From Myotis daubentonii (taxonomy: Eukaryota; Chordata; Mammalia; Chiroptera; Vespertilionidae), in the NCBI RefSeq assembly GCF_963259705.1, contig NC_081842.1, positions 67,778,787 to 67,842,786 on the forward strand: a stretch of 64,000 bases of DNA. Direction: 5' to 3'. The stretch's first letter is position 1, and every line of letters begins with the position of its first letter. Shown here piece by piece: positions 1-10,137 of the stretch. Position numbers and translations under genes: made by a program. The notes under the pieces are model-generated. The model was not told the origin of the DNA. It saw only the letters and a list, made by a program, of their open reading frames with translations, and searched no databases.

Positions 1-425
1 CCTCAGAGGCTTTGTTTCTCAATGTCCCGGTAATCGCTGCAAGCCTCTCGGAGAGAAAGCTGCCCTCAAGTTCCGACCGCTGCCAGACAGCCCTGCTTCT
101 CCCGTATGAGTCTGGGTTCCTGGAGACTTGCCCGGAACTGGAGCTCAGAGCCTGAGACTCCCTCCCAATTGAAAATGACAACTGCGCCCTCAGCCGCCAG
201 CCCGCTCCGTGTGCGCCTCTGTACCTTAGTATTTTACTTCTGCACTGCGCCTCCTCTGAGTCTCAGTATGCTTTTCTCTTTCCTTCTAGTTGTAGAATTT
301 CCACTCAGCCAGCTTTCCTGTGGTTCTGGGTGATGTCCGTTCCGTCTTTTAGTTGTATTTTTGAAGTGGTTGTGCAAGGCAGCAATCTCTGGTGTTTACC
401 TATGCCGCCATCTTGGTTTCCCCCT
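1..425 (-). mobile_element. L1 5' UTR (element continues left of the window)
   Basis: This GC-richer stretch reads on the - strand as the start of a LINE-1. The segment ends on the + strand with a GCCGCCATCTTGG motif near 401-413, the reverse of the YY1-type motif that sits at the start of many mammalian L1 promoters. The surrounding CT-rich sequence also fits an antisense L1 5' UTR. The rest of the element would lie left of position 1, so its length, ORFs and target duplication cannot be seen. Assignment is from similarity by eye. A CpG-rich host promoter is the alternative. Confidence 0.5.
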
Positions 426-735
426 TCTTTGTTTATTTTAAAATGTGGTAGAACTGGGTACAAAATTAGAATGGGGAGCAAGAGTATATTTTTACAAGCA
501 AAGGACTGGTAAATGCTTATTGAGTGGTTAAACTCAGAAGGAACTTTTTTTTAGGCCCTTAAATAATAAGAAATACTTAAAAAATATCTTTGCTACAAAA
601 CACAAGTTTTTCAAAATCAAAGTTGAACTAGATTAGGACTACTTTGATTGTCTGAAACTGTAAAACCCAAAGGAAAATATGCATAAGTATCTTTGGAACT
701 ATGGAATTAGAAATTATTTTAGCTAGGTAAAGACT

Positions 736-780
<45 letters not shown>

Positions 781-833
781 ATCTCCTGCTTGCCCCTCCT
801 CTGCTTCTATTTTCCTCTTCCCAAAGTAGACAT
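426..833. other. intron sequence, nothing recognised, with a (CT)n run
   Basis: AT-rich sequence without an exon or repeat that I recognise, apart from a pure CT dinucleotide run at about 740-773. It is presumed intron or upstream sequence of CD200R1. Confidence 0.5.
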
Positions 834-1240
834 ATTAGTCAGGGTTTCTCAGAGAAACAGAAGAACAGGATTGTATGTGCGTGTGTGCATGTGGAGGGAG
901 AGAGAAAGATTTATTTTAAGGAATTGACTCATTTGATTACAGAAGCTTGGCAAGTCCAAAATCTGCAGGGTGGGCCAGCAGCATAGAGGGCCAGGAAAGA
1001 GTTTCAGTTCAAGTCTGAAGGCAGTCTGATGGCCAAACTCCCTTTCCCAGGTCAGTCGTTTTTTAAGTCCTTCAACTGGTTGGATGAGGCCTACCCACAT
1101 TATGGAGACTAATTTGCATTATTCAATGCTTATTGACTTAAATGTTCATCTCATCTAAAAGTGTCTTCACAGAAACATCTAGAATAATGTTTGACTCAAT
1201 ATCTGTGAACCATGGCCTAGCCAGGTTGACATAAAATTAA
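834..1240 (-). repeat. ancient mammalian interspersed repeat, family not assigned
   Basis: The segment resembles a very common old eutherian repeat that begins near TTAGTCAGGGTTTCTC and ends near AAAATTAACCATCA, with a middle part containing TCCAAAATCTGCAGGGTGGG. I recognise the pattern but cannot name the family safely. The copy is diverged, and orientation is uncertain. Confidence 0.45.
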
Positions 1241-1601
1241 CCATCAGAGTAGAAAAAATGGGGAAGGAAGAAGAATGAACCATTCTTCTTAGTTCTGGCC
1301 CAAAATTCTCAAGGAAGTGCTCTAATTTGTTCAGGTAGGTGAGGTGCCCACCACTGGGCCAAACGATTTTAATCAGGAGTGGTGTCTGGAGAAAGGATTG
1401 CTCACTTGAGGTGCCCCTGATTGGCAAGTCTATTGTGCTAGGGAAGGGGTGGAGGCAGGTTTACCTCATACAAAATAGTAGTCAAGTACAAAAGAAGGTG
1501 TTTCATAAGTGGAAAATCATTGATTAATAGCTTGTGAAAGTAACTTTAAGATGTTAACATAGTTTTTTCATTTAATGATGGAACAACTCATTTGTTTTGC
1601 A

Positions 1602-1839
1602 GTGCTTTTTAAAAAGATTATGTATTTATTTTTAAAATCCCCCCCTGGGGATATGTTCCTGTTGATTTTAGAGAGAGAGGAGGAAGAGGGAGAGAGAAAC
1701 ATCAATCAGTTGCTTCCTGTATGTGCCTGGATGGGGAAACTAACCCAAAATCTAGGTATGTGTCCTGAGCAGGAATCAAACCAACAACCTTTTGGTGTAT
1801 GGGATGACATTCCAACCATCTGAGCCACCCAGCCAAGGC
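1602..1839 (-). mobile_element. Ves SINE (tRNA-derived, bat specific)
   Basis: Reverse-oriented Ves SINE. It starts with the A/T-rich tail, passes the GAGAGAGAGGAGGAAGAGGG and AAACATCAATCAG region, and ends at the tRNA-like head (TGAGCCACCCAGCCAAGG). It is flanked by the direct repeat TGTTTTGCA at 1593-1601 and 1840-1848, the expected target-site duplication of L1-driven insertion. It lies in the presumed first visible intron of CD200R1. Confidence 0.85.
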
Positions 1840-1985
1840 TGTTTTGCAAGGCTGTTAATGAAAGTTAGTTATGGTTAACTTATATTCTATCATGTTGCAC
1901 ATAAATTTTAGTGGAGAAACAATGGCTTCCTTCATTTAAGTACCTAAAATTGATTTCATTTACCTTTCTCTGAATATTTTTCTAG

Positions 1986-2030
1986 CTTCATCTGGAAACC
2001 TGAACTCTCCTACACAATCTCCTACAGAAG
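1986..2030 (+). CDS. CD200R1: CD200R1 stalk exon upstream of the V domain
   Basis: A 45-nt exon candidate between a good acceptor (TATTTTTCTAG) and a donor GTAATATATG, which is weak because +5 is T. Read in phase 1 it encodes SSGNLNSPTQSPTE, and its last base joins the V exon to give the VNTS start of the V domain. Joined to a G from an upstream exon, the first codon would be Ala, giving an ASS start like the known mammalian N-terminal segment between signal peptide and V domain. It is hydrophilic and rich in Ser, Thr, Pro and Asn. I recall the human counterpart as about 66 nt, so this copy would be shortened. The exon is called from phase and position, not a transcript. Confidence 0.6.
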
Positions 2031-2254
2031 GTAATATATGTTTTTCTTGTGTGTGTGTTTGTATTTTTTCCCCTAGAGACCTGTTCTGAAGGGATAGAGT
2101 ATTGAACTTTCTTATAAACATAGTTGATGGTCTGGTCTGAGGGCCAGCCTTGTGCCTAGCTGGAGGATATGCTGATCTGAATGCTGTGGGGTGAGGGATC
2201 CTGAATGAACCTGCCCCTTCATCCCCAAAGCAGTTGAATTCCATTTGAAAATCA

Positions 2255-3250
2255 TGGAGCTTTCTCTATCAGGCACTGTTCTAGGCTCTTCAGGGAATGC
2301 AAAGATGAGCAAGATGAGTAAGACTATGAGAAAGCCCCCAGGGAGCTCAGTTTTATGGGGGCTCACAGAAATGGGCACAGCTGTCATATCAAGTGTGCCA
2401 GGAGTCTAGAGGAGGGAACTGTGAGCACCAAGGCTCAGAGAAGGCTTCACAGGGAATGTATCATGGGAACTGGGTCTTAAAGGGAGAGGATTATTATAAT
2501 AAAAAATTAAAAAAATATTTGTACATTCTGAAGAAAAACACTAGACTAAGGAGTATTATAATAGACAAAGAAAGTCGTGTTGGGCATGCCAGACCACAGG
2601 AACATGTGAGGAAAGACACAGGAATGCAATTGTGCTTGGTTTTTTCTTTCTGAAGTGCAGGAGCAATGTAGGGAGTGAGTGATTGGAAAGTGAGTCATTT
2701 TGAAAAAGAGGGATTTCAAAGCCACACAAAGGCACTTAAATGTTTTCTTCAGGCAGTGAGAGATCTCTGAAGGGTCTCAGAGTTGAGTGAATCACATCTG
2801 TGCTATAGAATGATGTACCTGGTTACAATGTAAGGTATGAACTGAAGACAGGAGAGTTTTGAGACAGAGATAGAGTTAGGAGGCTTTTGCAGCATCTGGA
2901 TGAATGGTGATGGGGACTTAAACTAGGGGATGTTAGCTGGGTGAGACTGGGAGATATTTATGGACAAAGTATTCAGAAAAGATGATATATGACTGCTGGT
3001 TCTGGAATAAAGATGAGAATCTACACTCTCTCTCCTCAATGAGGTAGGAGGTGAAATCACCCTAGATGATCACAGGAGTGAATGGAGACAGTAGTGTCAG
3101 ACAGGTGCCAAACCCACTGAGTGTGAGGGAGTGACTGGCTATTGTAAATTATCACTACAGGCATTAAAAAGGAGGGAGGAGAAAGCATAAAATGATAGCA
3201 ACATAAAATGATAGCAATTCGTTTAGAACTATCATTATAAAGGAGGAGGT
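2255..3250 (-). mobile_element. LINE L2 fragment, antisense
   Basis: The segment reads as the reverse of the L2 3' portion: GGCACTGTTCTAGGCTCTTC near the start, an AAGGCTTCACAGGGAATG motif near 2440, and GAGGCTTTTGCAGCATCTGG near 2880. All have counterparts in L2 consensus sequence. It is diverged, with edges uncertain by about 100 bases. It sits in the intron before the CD200R1 V exon. Confidence 0.55.
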
Positions 3251-3605
3251 TGATTGATTGAAAGTTATATAATGGAGGAAGGTGAAAGAACATAGAGTAA
3301 TCGCCATGCTTAGATTCCTCACCATTGGAGTTAATGCTTTGGATACTTGGCCCTGTTAAAATTCACATGTTTATATGATTACCTACTACTTTCTTTGAAA
3401 AAATAGAGTCATATCTTGAGGCTAAATATTAGGCAAAAAAACTAAGCCTTATAGTATTTACAAACTAAAGGTCAAACTTCCAAGAAATTAAGAGAGCCTT
3501 CAAACTTACCTCCTCACAAGTCTCTTATTTTTAGTTTTATCTTCAGCATTTTCCCCTTGTGCACATGTAGCTTATTCACATCTAACTCTAGTGGCTCCCC
3601 ACAAG

Positions 3606-3700
3606 CCAAGTGTTAGGTAAGAGACATTATACATTGTGGTGTTTCAGATAACCAGATTTGGAACTGAAAGAAATGTCTTCTTAAATTCCATATTTAACTG
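3606..3700 (+). pseudogene. duplicated end of the CD200R1 V exon plus following intron (relic)
   Basis: About 95 bases here repeat, with roughly 80 percent identity by eye, the last codons and donor of the V exon and the start of its downstream intron at 5988-6080. Both copies have CCAAGTG.TAGGTAAG followed by ACATTATACATTGTGGTG. No V-domain coding sequence is recognisable upstream of 3606, so only the exon-donor junction survives. It could be left over from a tandem duplication of the V exon, followed by loss and insertion. A working GTAAG donor is still present, but there is no matching exon body. Confidence 0.6.
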
Positions 3701-4160
3701 CCTCTCAGATCTGCTTTAAAGTCCCCCCTCTTTCTCGTCTAGTTAAATGATGTTTATTTGGCTGTGAAATTCAAAGGCTTGAGTACTTCACAGAAAAGGC
3801 AGGTGACACCAGCAGAGGAGAGAGATAAATGCAGAGTTTAGCACAAGCAAGCTCCATTCACATAAAAATTTGCCCCACCACATAGCTCATGTTAAAGTGA
3901 TGAAACTTCAAACATTTCTGTTATAGGTGAGCTGTAACAGGTACGCCAAATCACCTCTCAGCAAACCCCTACCAGTCATGGACACATTATGTCAATTTAT
4001 GGGAAAAATGTGAGTTCCTTGTTAGAAAATACTTGTAGGGTTCACTTAATTTTTACTTTAAAAAATGAACAAAAGGAGTTAATTTCTATATTTAATCCTC
4101 ATAATTAGAGCGATTGTATGGCAACAAAATCTGTGAAAAAAGTTTATAGTTGATCTCTTT
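3701..4160. other. intron sequence, nothing recognised
   Basis: AT-rich intron sequence of CD200R1. No exon with matching phase and no repeat that I can name. Confidence 0.5.
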
Positions 4161-4164
4161 GGGA

Positions 4165-4361
4165 GTGTGTGCAATTAGAAGGAAGGAAGGAAGAAAGGAA
4201 AGAAGGAAGGAAGGAAGGAAGGAAGGAAGGAAGGAAGGCAAAAGGGAAAGTAGGACGGAAAGAAGGAAGGAAGGAAGGGAGGAATGAAGGAAGGAAGGGA
4301 GGAAGGAAGGAAGGAAGGAAGGAAGGAAGGAAGGAAGGAAGGAAGGAAAGAAGGAAGGAAG
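4165..4361 (+). repeat. (GGAA)n microsatellite, about 200 bp
   Basis: Long tetranucleotide tract of GGAA/GAAG units with scattered interruptions (AAAGG, GGGAGG, TAGGACGG). GGAA repeats are potential ETS-family binding arrays, which could matter inside an immune gene, but that is inference. Long reading frames across it are artefacts of low complexity. Confidence 0.95.
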
Positions 4362-4933
4362 GGTCTTTTGAATTTGCTGACTTTCTGATTCTGAAAAAAA
4401 AAAACTCTTCAAATTTCTAGCTTGCTCAACTTGAATGCCATCTTAGTTATTTTTTATAACACTTTTCATATTTATTTTTTACTGAAATGTCACCTTTGGG
4501 GATAGGCATTTATATTTAATATTACTGATTTATTCTCTCTCATCAAAACTTAGAATGACACAACCACTAATTATTAATGGAATAATTATCACCAATTATT
4601 CCATTTTCCACCCCAAGGAGCATGAGGTATAAAATAAATAGGATAGTCTCTGACCAAACGATTCATTGTCTTTGTTTTTTAGTTGAGAATTACATTTTCT
4701 TGTTTTTTTTCATAGATATTGAAACTCCTAAATTAATTTAAAAATACTTAAAAATTTTCTCACACATGTAATACATACTGTTTACCTAATAACATAATAT
4801 AGGAGAAAATTAATTAATCTTTGAATAAGGTTTAACATGTTATATACATCTTGTGAATGTTTAATCTTCAAGTCTCATATTTTTAGAATAAGACCACCAG
4901 CAAAGTAATGTGCTAGTACAACTTTATGTAAGA
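4362..4933. other. AT-rich intron sequence, nothing recognised
   Basis: No exon, RNA gene or named repeat is recognisable between the GGAA satellite and the Helitron. Confidence 0.5.
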
Positions 4934-5604
4934 CTAGAGGCCCAGTGCACGAAATTCATGCACTGGGGAGGGGGGGTGTCCCTCAGCCCAGCCTGCACCC
5001 TCTCCAATCTGGGACATCCTTCTCACAATCCAGGACTGTTGGCTCCCAACTGTTTGCCTGTCTGCCTACCTGATTGCCCCTAACCACTTCTGCCTGCCAG
5101 CCTGATCACCCCCTAACCACTCCCCTGCCAGCCTGATCGATGCCTAACTGTTCCCCTACCAGCCTGATTGCCCCCAACTGACCTCCCCTGCCGGCCCAAT
5201 TGCCACCAACGGCCCTCCCCTGCAGGCCTGGTCACCCCCAATGGCCCTCCCCTGACAGCCCAGTCACCCTAAACTGCTCTCCCCTGCAGGCCTGGTACCC
5301 CACAATGGCCATCCCCTGTGGGTCTGGTCAACCCCAACTGCCCTCCTCTGCAGGCCTGGTCACCCCCAACTGCCCTCCCCAAGCAGGCCTGGTCCCCCAC
5401 AATGGCCCTCCCCTGCAGGCTTGGTCGCCCCCAACTGTCCTCCCCTGCAGGCCTGGTCCCCCCACCTGCCCTCCCCTGCTGGCCATCTTGTGGCCACATG
5501 GGGGTGGCCATCTTGTGTGTTGGAGTGATGGTCAATTTGCATACTAGTCATGACTAATTAGCATATCTGGGCTAATTAGCGTATTTCTCTCTTATTATAT
5601 AGGA
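4934..5604 (-). mobile_element. non-autonomous Helitron (HeliBat type) just upstream of the V exon
   Basis: Reverse-oriented Helitron. The 3' end is the CTAG at 4934-4937 followed inward by the palindrome GTGCACGAAATTCATGCAC. The 5' end is the reverse complement of TCCTATATAATAAGAG at 5589-5604. Flanking bases are A on the left and T on the right, as expected for A/T insertion without target duplication. The middle (about 5090-5490) is a degenerate minisatellite of roughly 30-bp units around GCCTGGTC.CCCCCAACTG. The element ends 76 bp before the V exon acceptor. Confidence 0.9.
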
Positions 5605-5680
5605 TGTTGTGGAAAATATAACACGTGAATTTCTTACCAAGTTTTTCTTTTTTATTCTATGTGTGTGTACGTGTGTCCAG

Positions 5681-5998
5681 TTAATACTTCCCTGCCTGTA
5701 CTGGTGGATGCAAAGGCTGTGCTCTCTTGTCCTTCTATCCTGTTGACAAATGTGGTCGTGATAACATGGGAAATATTCCTCAGTGACAAGCCTTCCTGCA
5801 TCAGAGCTTACAGGAGAGACAAAAATGAGACCACAGAAAAAAACTGCACTGACGGGAGAATGACCTGGCCCGACAGACCTGACCAGAATTCTGCCCTTCA
5901 GATTGACCCAGTGGCCATCACTCATGAAGGGTATTACAGGTGTACAGTGGCAACACCTGATGGGAATTTCTATCATGGATATCAACTCCAAGTGCTAG
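5681..5998 (+). CDS. CD200R1: CD200R1 Ig V-type domain exon
   Basis: 318-nt exon, phase 1 to phase 1, with acceptor TACGTGTGTCCAG and donor GTAAGG. It encodes the N-terminal V-set domain of the CD200 receptor, the face that binds CD200 on opposing cells. Visible marks are the first B-strand Cys (LSCPSI), the ITWEI tryptophan, the PSC and KNC cysteines typical of this family, and EGYYRC, the F-strand Tyr-x-Cys signature. N-glycosylation sequons are NTS at the start, NET and NCT. The reading frame is open. A long antisense frame over this exon is a shadow. The exon lies 120 bp upstream of the C2 exon. Confidence 0.93.
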
Positions 5999-6118
5999 GT
6001 AAGGAACATTATACATTGTGGTGTTTCAGAAAACCAGATTTTGGACTTAAAGGAACATCTCTCTAAATACCATGTGTAATGTGTTAGGACTAAAACATTT
6101 TCTTCTTCATCCCTGCAG

Positions 6119-6367
6119 TGGCCCCTGAGGTGACTCTGTTTCAAAGTGAGAATAGAACTGCAGTGTGCAAGGCAGTTGCAGGGAGGCCAGCTGCTCGGAT
6201 CTCCTGGACCCCAGCAGGAGATTGTGTCCCTCAGTATGAATATTGGGGCAATGGCACAGCTACTGTCCAGAGCATGTGCCACTGGGCAGATGTCAATGTG
6301 TCTATTGTGTCCTGCTCTGTCTTCCATGAGACTGGCAACTGGAGTCTGTCCAAAGACCTGAATCCAG
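6119..6367 (+). CDS. CD200R1: CD200R1 Ig C2-type domain exon
   Basis: 249-nt exon, phase 1 to phase 1, with acceptor CTTCATCCCTGCAG and donor GTAAGT. It encodes the membrane-proximal C2-set domain starting VAPEVTLF. Four cysteines are visible (AVCKAV, GDCVPQ, SMCHWA, VSCSVF), as is the RISW tryptophan motif. Sequons NRT, NGT, NVS and NWS indicate heavy glycosylation. It ends at LNP, just before the short membrane-proximal linker in the next exon. No break or premature stop is seen. Confidence 0.93.
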
Positions 6368-7585
6368 GTAAGTAATTCTAGTTTCGTGTTTGATTTTCCA
6401 TTCTTTCAGAGGAGTTGTGGTAAGAAGGAAAAGGAGTTTGTAGAGAATTCCTCTCAAGGACGTTCTCTCCACCTTCTGTGTTATCTCCTCTTATACCAAG
6501 TAAGCGAGATATCTAGAAGAATAATACAGAAATTTGTTGTAAGGAGCCATATTTTAAAAGAATGAGGTATTTTCTTTAATAATTAAAATAAAAAAGTATT
6601 TAATGTTCACTTCTATTTAATAGTAAATTGGCTTGAGTAGTGAACTTTTAAATGAATATCTATGGTTATAGTAGAGGGGTAAATTATAATCTTAAACAAA
6701 AGCTTATACTTTTACTAGAAAATCACCCATAACTTTTCTTCCCAAAATTTTAGTGTGGTAGAATTTTCTTCTCTAGGCTCTTTCTAGAATTTCTTAATTA
6801 TATTATTGCAACATTTATAAATATCCACCTTTACCTCTCCATCCTCACTCAATTATGTAGAAGCAAATACATTCAAATCTGTAGCTGTTTTGTTTTTGTG
6901 GTAATTCACTTCATTTTTCTAAATAATGTGCCCCTACTGATATTTCTTAAAATATCAGATTTGGACATTATGTGACCACCTTCTTTTATGGTTAATGAGG
7001 ATTTCACTTTACATTCCTTCCTCGTCTTTTATAACATTAATATATTGCAACTTTGGTTAAATTAAATAGCCACAGTTTACATTAGTTTGAATATGTAACT
7101 TTGTTAAGTGCTAAGTCAAGAAATAAGCTCATACTTTCTTTTATTTATTTATTAGCTAGTCCACCAGTCCCATTTTTTCTTGAGACATCCTGTCTTGAGG
7201 CTTTACATGCTATTGTTCTAATTGGGCCTGATTGGCCGCCAGACCTGCTGCACAGCCATTGTCCTGGACGTTCTCTTTCCCTGGATCCTCAACTGGATCC
7301 GTTTCTATTTAACCTGAGTTCCTTCTCCCTTCCAGACATTTGGTAGTTTTAATCTCTTTCTTTCACACGTGAGGCATTCCTTAACTCTTTGGTAATCCTT
7401 CACTGTCCATTCATTTCAAAGCGTGCATTCAAAAGTGAGCTGATTGGAAGCTCTGCTCTCTGTGGCTGAGCTTGCCAAATAGTTCATTTCAATAGGGTGG
7501 AAGGTGGTAAATGGATTCCTTAGTTATCTTTTCTCTGAGGGTGTTCAGGTTCTACAGAAAATAACTCCAGTCTCTTATTTTAGAG
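6368..7585. other. CD200R1 intron, nothing recognised
   Basis: AT-rich intron downstream of the C2 exon. No extra exon with matching phase and no clear repeat apart from short A/T-rich stretches. Confidence 0.5.
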
Positions 7586-7853
7586 TAGTGGTTTTCAACC
7601 TTCCTAATGCCGCGACCCTTTAATACAGTTCCTCATGTTGTGCTACTTCATACCTGTAATTTTGCTACTGTTATGAATCATAATATAAATATCTGATATG
7701 CAGGATGTATTTTCATTGTTACAAATTGAACATAATTAAAGCATAGTGATTAATCACAAAAACAATATGTGTTTTCTGATGGTCTTAGGCGACCTCTGTG
7801 AAAAGGTCGTTCGACCCCCAAAGGGGTCGCGACCCACAGGTTGAGAACTGCTG
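7586..7853. mobile_element. non-autonomous hAT element with 8-bp target duplication
   Basis: 268-bp element with inverted ends. The left end is TAGTGGTTTTCAACC and the right end is the reverse complement of CAGCAGTTCTCAACC. Near both ends are CGCGACCC-type motifs. An exact 8-bp direct repeat TTTTAGAG flanks it (7578-7585 and 7854-7861), the hallmark of hAT insertion. The body (ATACAGTTCCTCATGTTGTG, GCATATCAGATATTTATATT in reverse) matches the URR1-like family found in several mammals including bats. It carries no coding sequence. Confidence 0.85.
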
Positions 7854-7905
7854 TTTTAGAGGGATAACCCTGACTGCTATCAGTGTTCTGGGAGCAGGGA
7901 AGAAG

Positions 7906-7908
<3 letters not shown>

Positions 7909-7958
<50 letters not shown>

Positions 7959-7994
7959 GTGTGTGTGTTGTGTGTGTGTGTGTGTGTGTGCGCG
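7909..7994 (+). repeat. (TG)n microsatellite
   Basis: Near-pure TG dinucleotide run with a few interruptions (TTGTG) in a CD200R1 intron. Confidence 0.97.
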
Positions 7995-8790
7995 TGACTT
8001 CCCTTTAATACTTCTCTGCAGTCTGGCACGTCATCTCCACCCTCCATTATGTCTGGATCCTTGACTCTGGAGTCTCCCCAGTTCATCTTCTCTGGATAAA
8101 ACTTCTGTTCTTTGCTGATTGGGGAAGGTGTAGTGACCTGCTGCACAGGGTGAGGGGAGACAAACTTTCAAAGAAGCCTCCAACTTTTAGCCCACATGTC
8201 CCCAGTCCTTTTCTCTATTTTTCCTGAAGTTCTATGGGCACTAGGGTTGTTACTTATTTCACTCTGAATTATTTGCCATTTTTCTGTTTACTTTTTAAAA
8301 ATCTAAAAACAATTTGAAATCTGTCATCTGCTCTTGACTTCATCCATATTTTTCTTTGTCTTTGCAATGTATACTTTAAAAATTTCTTTACTGATATTTT
8401 AATAAGTTTTAAGAAGAGAGAAGTGGCAAAACCCATGTGTTTGAACTGCCACTTCTCAGTGTGCAATCTTAAAGTGCGATTTGTTTTTTATTTTAGGGAA
8501 TTTAGAGTATTTACTGAGAAGAGTAATTGCACCTTGTTTATTAATGATGTCCAACCATCCACTAGTACAATATGATGTTGTGTTTATAGAATCACAGAAC
8601 TGAAGGAGCTGACTAGGCCACTCCCACACCGTGCAGGCATCTCCTGCGTCTTCCCTGCTGGGACCTTCAGCCTCTCCTGGTCTACTTCCAGTGAAAAGAG
8701 GGGGTTTCAAAACAATGTTATTTTAAACTGTAAAACTAAATGTTTCTTTTTCTAATGAAATACAGAGAAATCCAGTGTTTAAAAACAAAC
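7995..8790. other. CD200R1 intron, nothing recognised
   Basis: No exon or repeat that I can name. Confidence 0.5.
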
Positions 8791-8799
8791 AGATCTTGT

Positions 8800-8864
8800 A
8801 ACATAGACATCCACACATGAAACCTATATGTTCATGTTGACCAATGTCACCCCAATCAATTTAA

Positions 8865-8902
<38 letters not shown>
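8800..8902 (+). mobile_element. extreme 3' tail of an L1, with (AAAT)n
   Basis: A short ATGAAACCTATATGTTCATG...CACCCCAATCAATTTAATAAATAAATA segment resembles the 3' end of Laurasiatherian L1 copies (compare 57680-57740) and runs into an AAAT repeat at about 8864-8902. It is a severely 5'-truncated insertion. Confidence 0.65.
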
Positions 8903-8903
<1 letters not shown>

Positions 8904-9469
8904 AAAGTAAAACCCCAACAAACTGTTAAAGGGAGGTAGAGGGACTGGGCGTCAGCCTGCTCAGCCCCCACTTCACCTCCCTCTGCTGCCCCCAGGCCAT
9001 TCACTCAACACCAGGAGCACAGTCTTAAAACCACTGCCTGGCAATTCCTTTGTTGACTTGTCCTCTGTCAGACTGAGCAGTGCATTGCTGCCAACAGTTA
9101 ATACGTAATTTAAAGTTGCTGCCCTACATTCATTTTAGCTTCAATGCCCTAGTAGAAAGGTGACTTCAAAATTAGGGTTATTTTTCCAACTACCTCCATT
9201 ATAACTTCCTGTTTATTTCTGAATCTTGGGGACGAGAAACACTGCTATTATTATAACACAGAGATCAACATTTTACGTTTCTGCTATAGCAATTCACCAT
9301 TCACAAATCCTTAGGGCAACAAGATCCTGACATAAGCTGATGTCTTACTAGAAACCCTAAAGTCTTAATTGATAAAAATAACTTTATATAACAATTATTA
9401 ATGATTAATGGGTCAGAAGTGTTTAAAATAAAAACACAGAAATGAATTTTATGTACAGTGCAACATCCT
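8903..9469. other. CD200R1 intron, nothing recognised
   Basis: Intron sequence without recognisable exon or named repeat. Confidence 0.5.
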
Positions 9470-10020
9470 TGAAACTTTATTTTAATAGATTTTTATTTTT
9501 TAGAGTAGTTTTAGGTTCATAGCAAAATTGAGTGGAAAGTACTGAGTTCCTATATACCTCCTGCCCCAACACATGCACAGCATGCCCCCTATTTACATCC
9601 ACACACACTGCAGTGGTACGTTTGTTATAAAAAATAAAGCTACAGTAACACATCATTGTCATCCAAAGTCTGTAGTTTACATTAGAGTTTAGTCTAGGTG
9701 TACATTCAATTCGTTTTAACAAATGTATGAATGACATGTATTCACCATTATAGTACCATACAGAGCAGTTTTACTGTCCCAACAATCCTTTATGCTCCAC
9801 CTATTCAGTTCCCTCTTCACCCTAATCTCTAGCAACCCCTGATCTTTTTACTGTCTCCATAGTTTTGCCTTCTCCAGATATGGTTGGAATCATATCAGAA
9901 TGGCCTTTTCAGGTTGTCTTCTTGCACTTAGGAATATGCAGTTAAGATTCCCTCATGTCTTTTCATGCCTTAATAGCTCATTTTTAAAATGCTGAATAAT
10001 ATTATAGCATGTATTTTTGT
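9470..10020 (-). mobile_element. old L1 (L1M-type) 3' region, antisense
   Basis: The segment reads as the reverse of an old L1 3' end. AGAGTAGTTTTAGGTTCATA, CACATGCACAGC, AAATGTATGAATGACATGTA and TTTACTGTCTCCATAGTTTT all match the well-known mammalian L1M pattern; the related copy at 54720-55440 shows the same order. It abuts the transmembrane exon and ends within about 15 bases of its acceptor. Confidence 0.8.
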
Positions 10021-10034
10021 GTCTGTATATACAG

Positions 10035-10137
10035 GTGTCAAAACATCAAAAACCTTAATTATTCTATATAGCATCCTTCCTATTATTATCGTGGTTATCG
10101 TGGGATTCATTTGGCTTTTGAAAATCATTGGCTGCAG
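10035..10137 (+). CDS. CD200R1: CD200R1 transmembrane exon
   Basis: 103-nt exon, phase 1 in and phase 2 out, with acceptor GTCTGTATATACAG and donor GTATTG. After a short linker (GVKTSKT) it encodes about 22 hydrophobic residues (LIILYSILPIIIVVIVGFIW) followed by LLKIIGC and a basic start of the tail. This is a single-pass type I membrane anchor. The GFIWLLK run is typical of CD200R1. There is no charged residue inside the membrane segment, which argues for the inhibitory receptor rather than the DAP12-pairing, lysine-bearing paralogues. Confidence 0.9.

Noticed and set aside
106..333. Possible signal-peptide exon of CD200R1 (hydrophobic stretch LVFYFCTAPPLSLSMLF)
   Set aside because: It lies in sequence that looks like an antisense L1 5' UTR and does not end with a donor in phase 1 that fits the next exon.
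4092..4420. Frames encoding PSFL or KEGR repeats
   Set aside because: By-products of the GGAA microsatellite.
5572..5991. Antisense frame of 139 codons over the V exon
   Set aside because: Shadow of the CD200R1 V exon; no start context or domain, and the sense strand has matching splice sites and Ig motifs.
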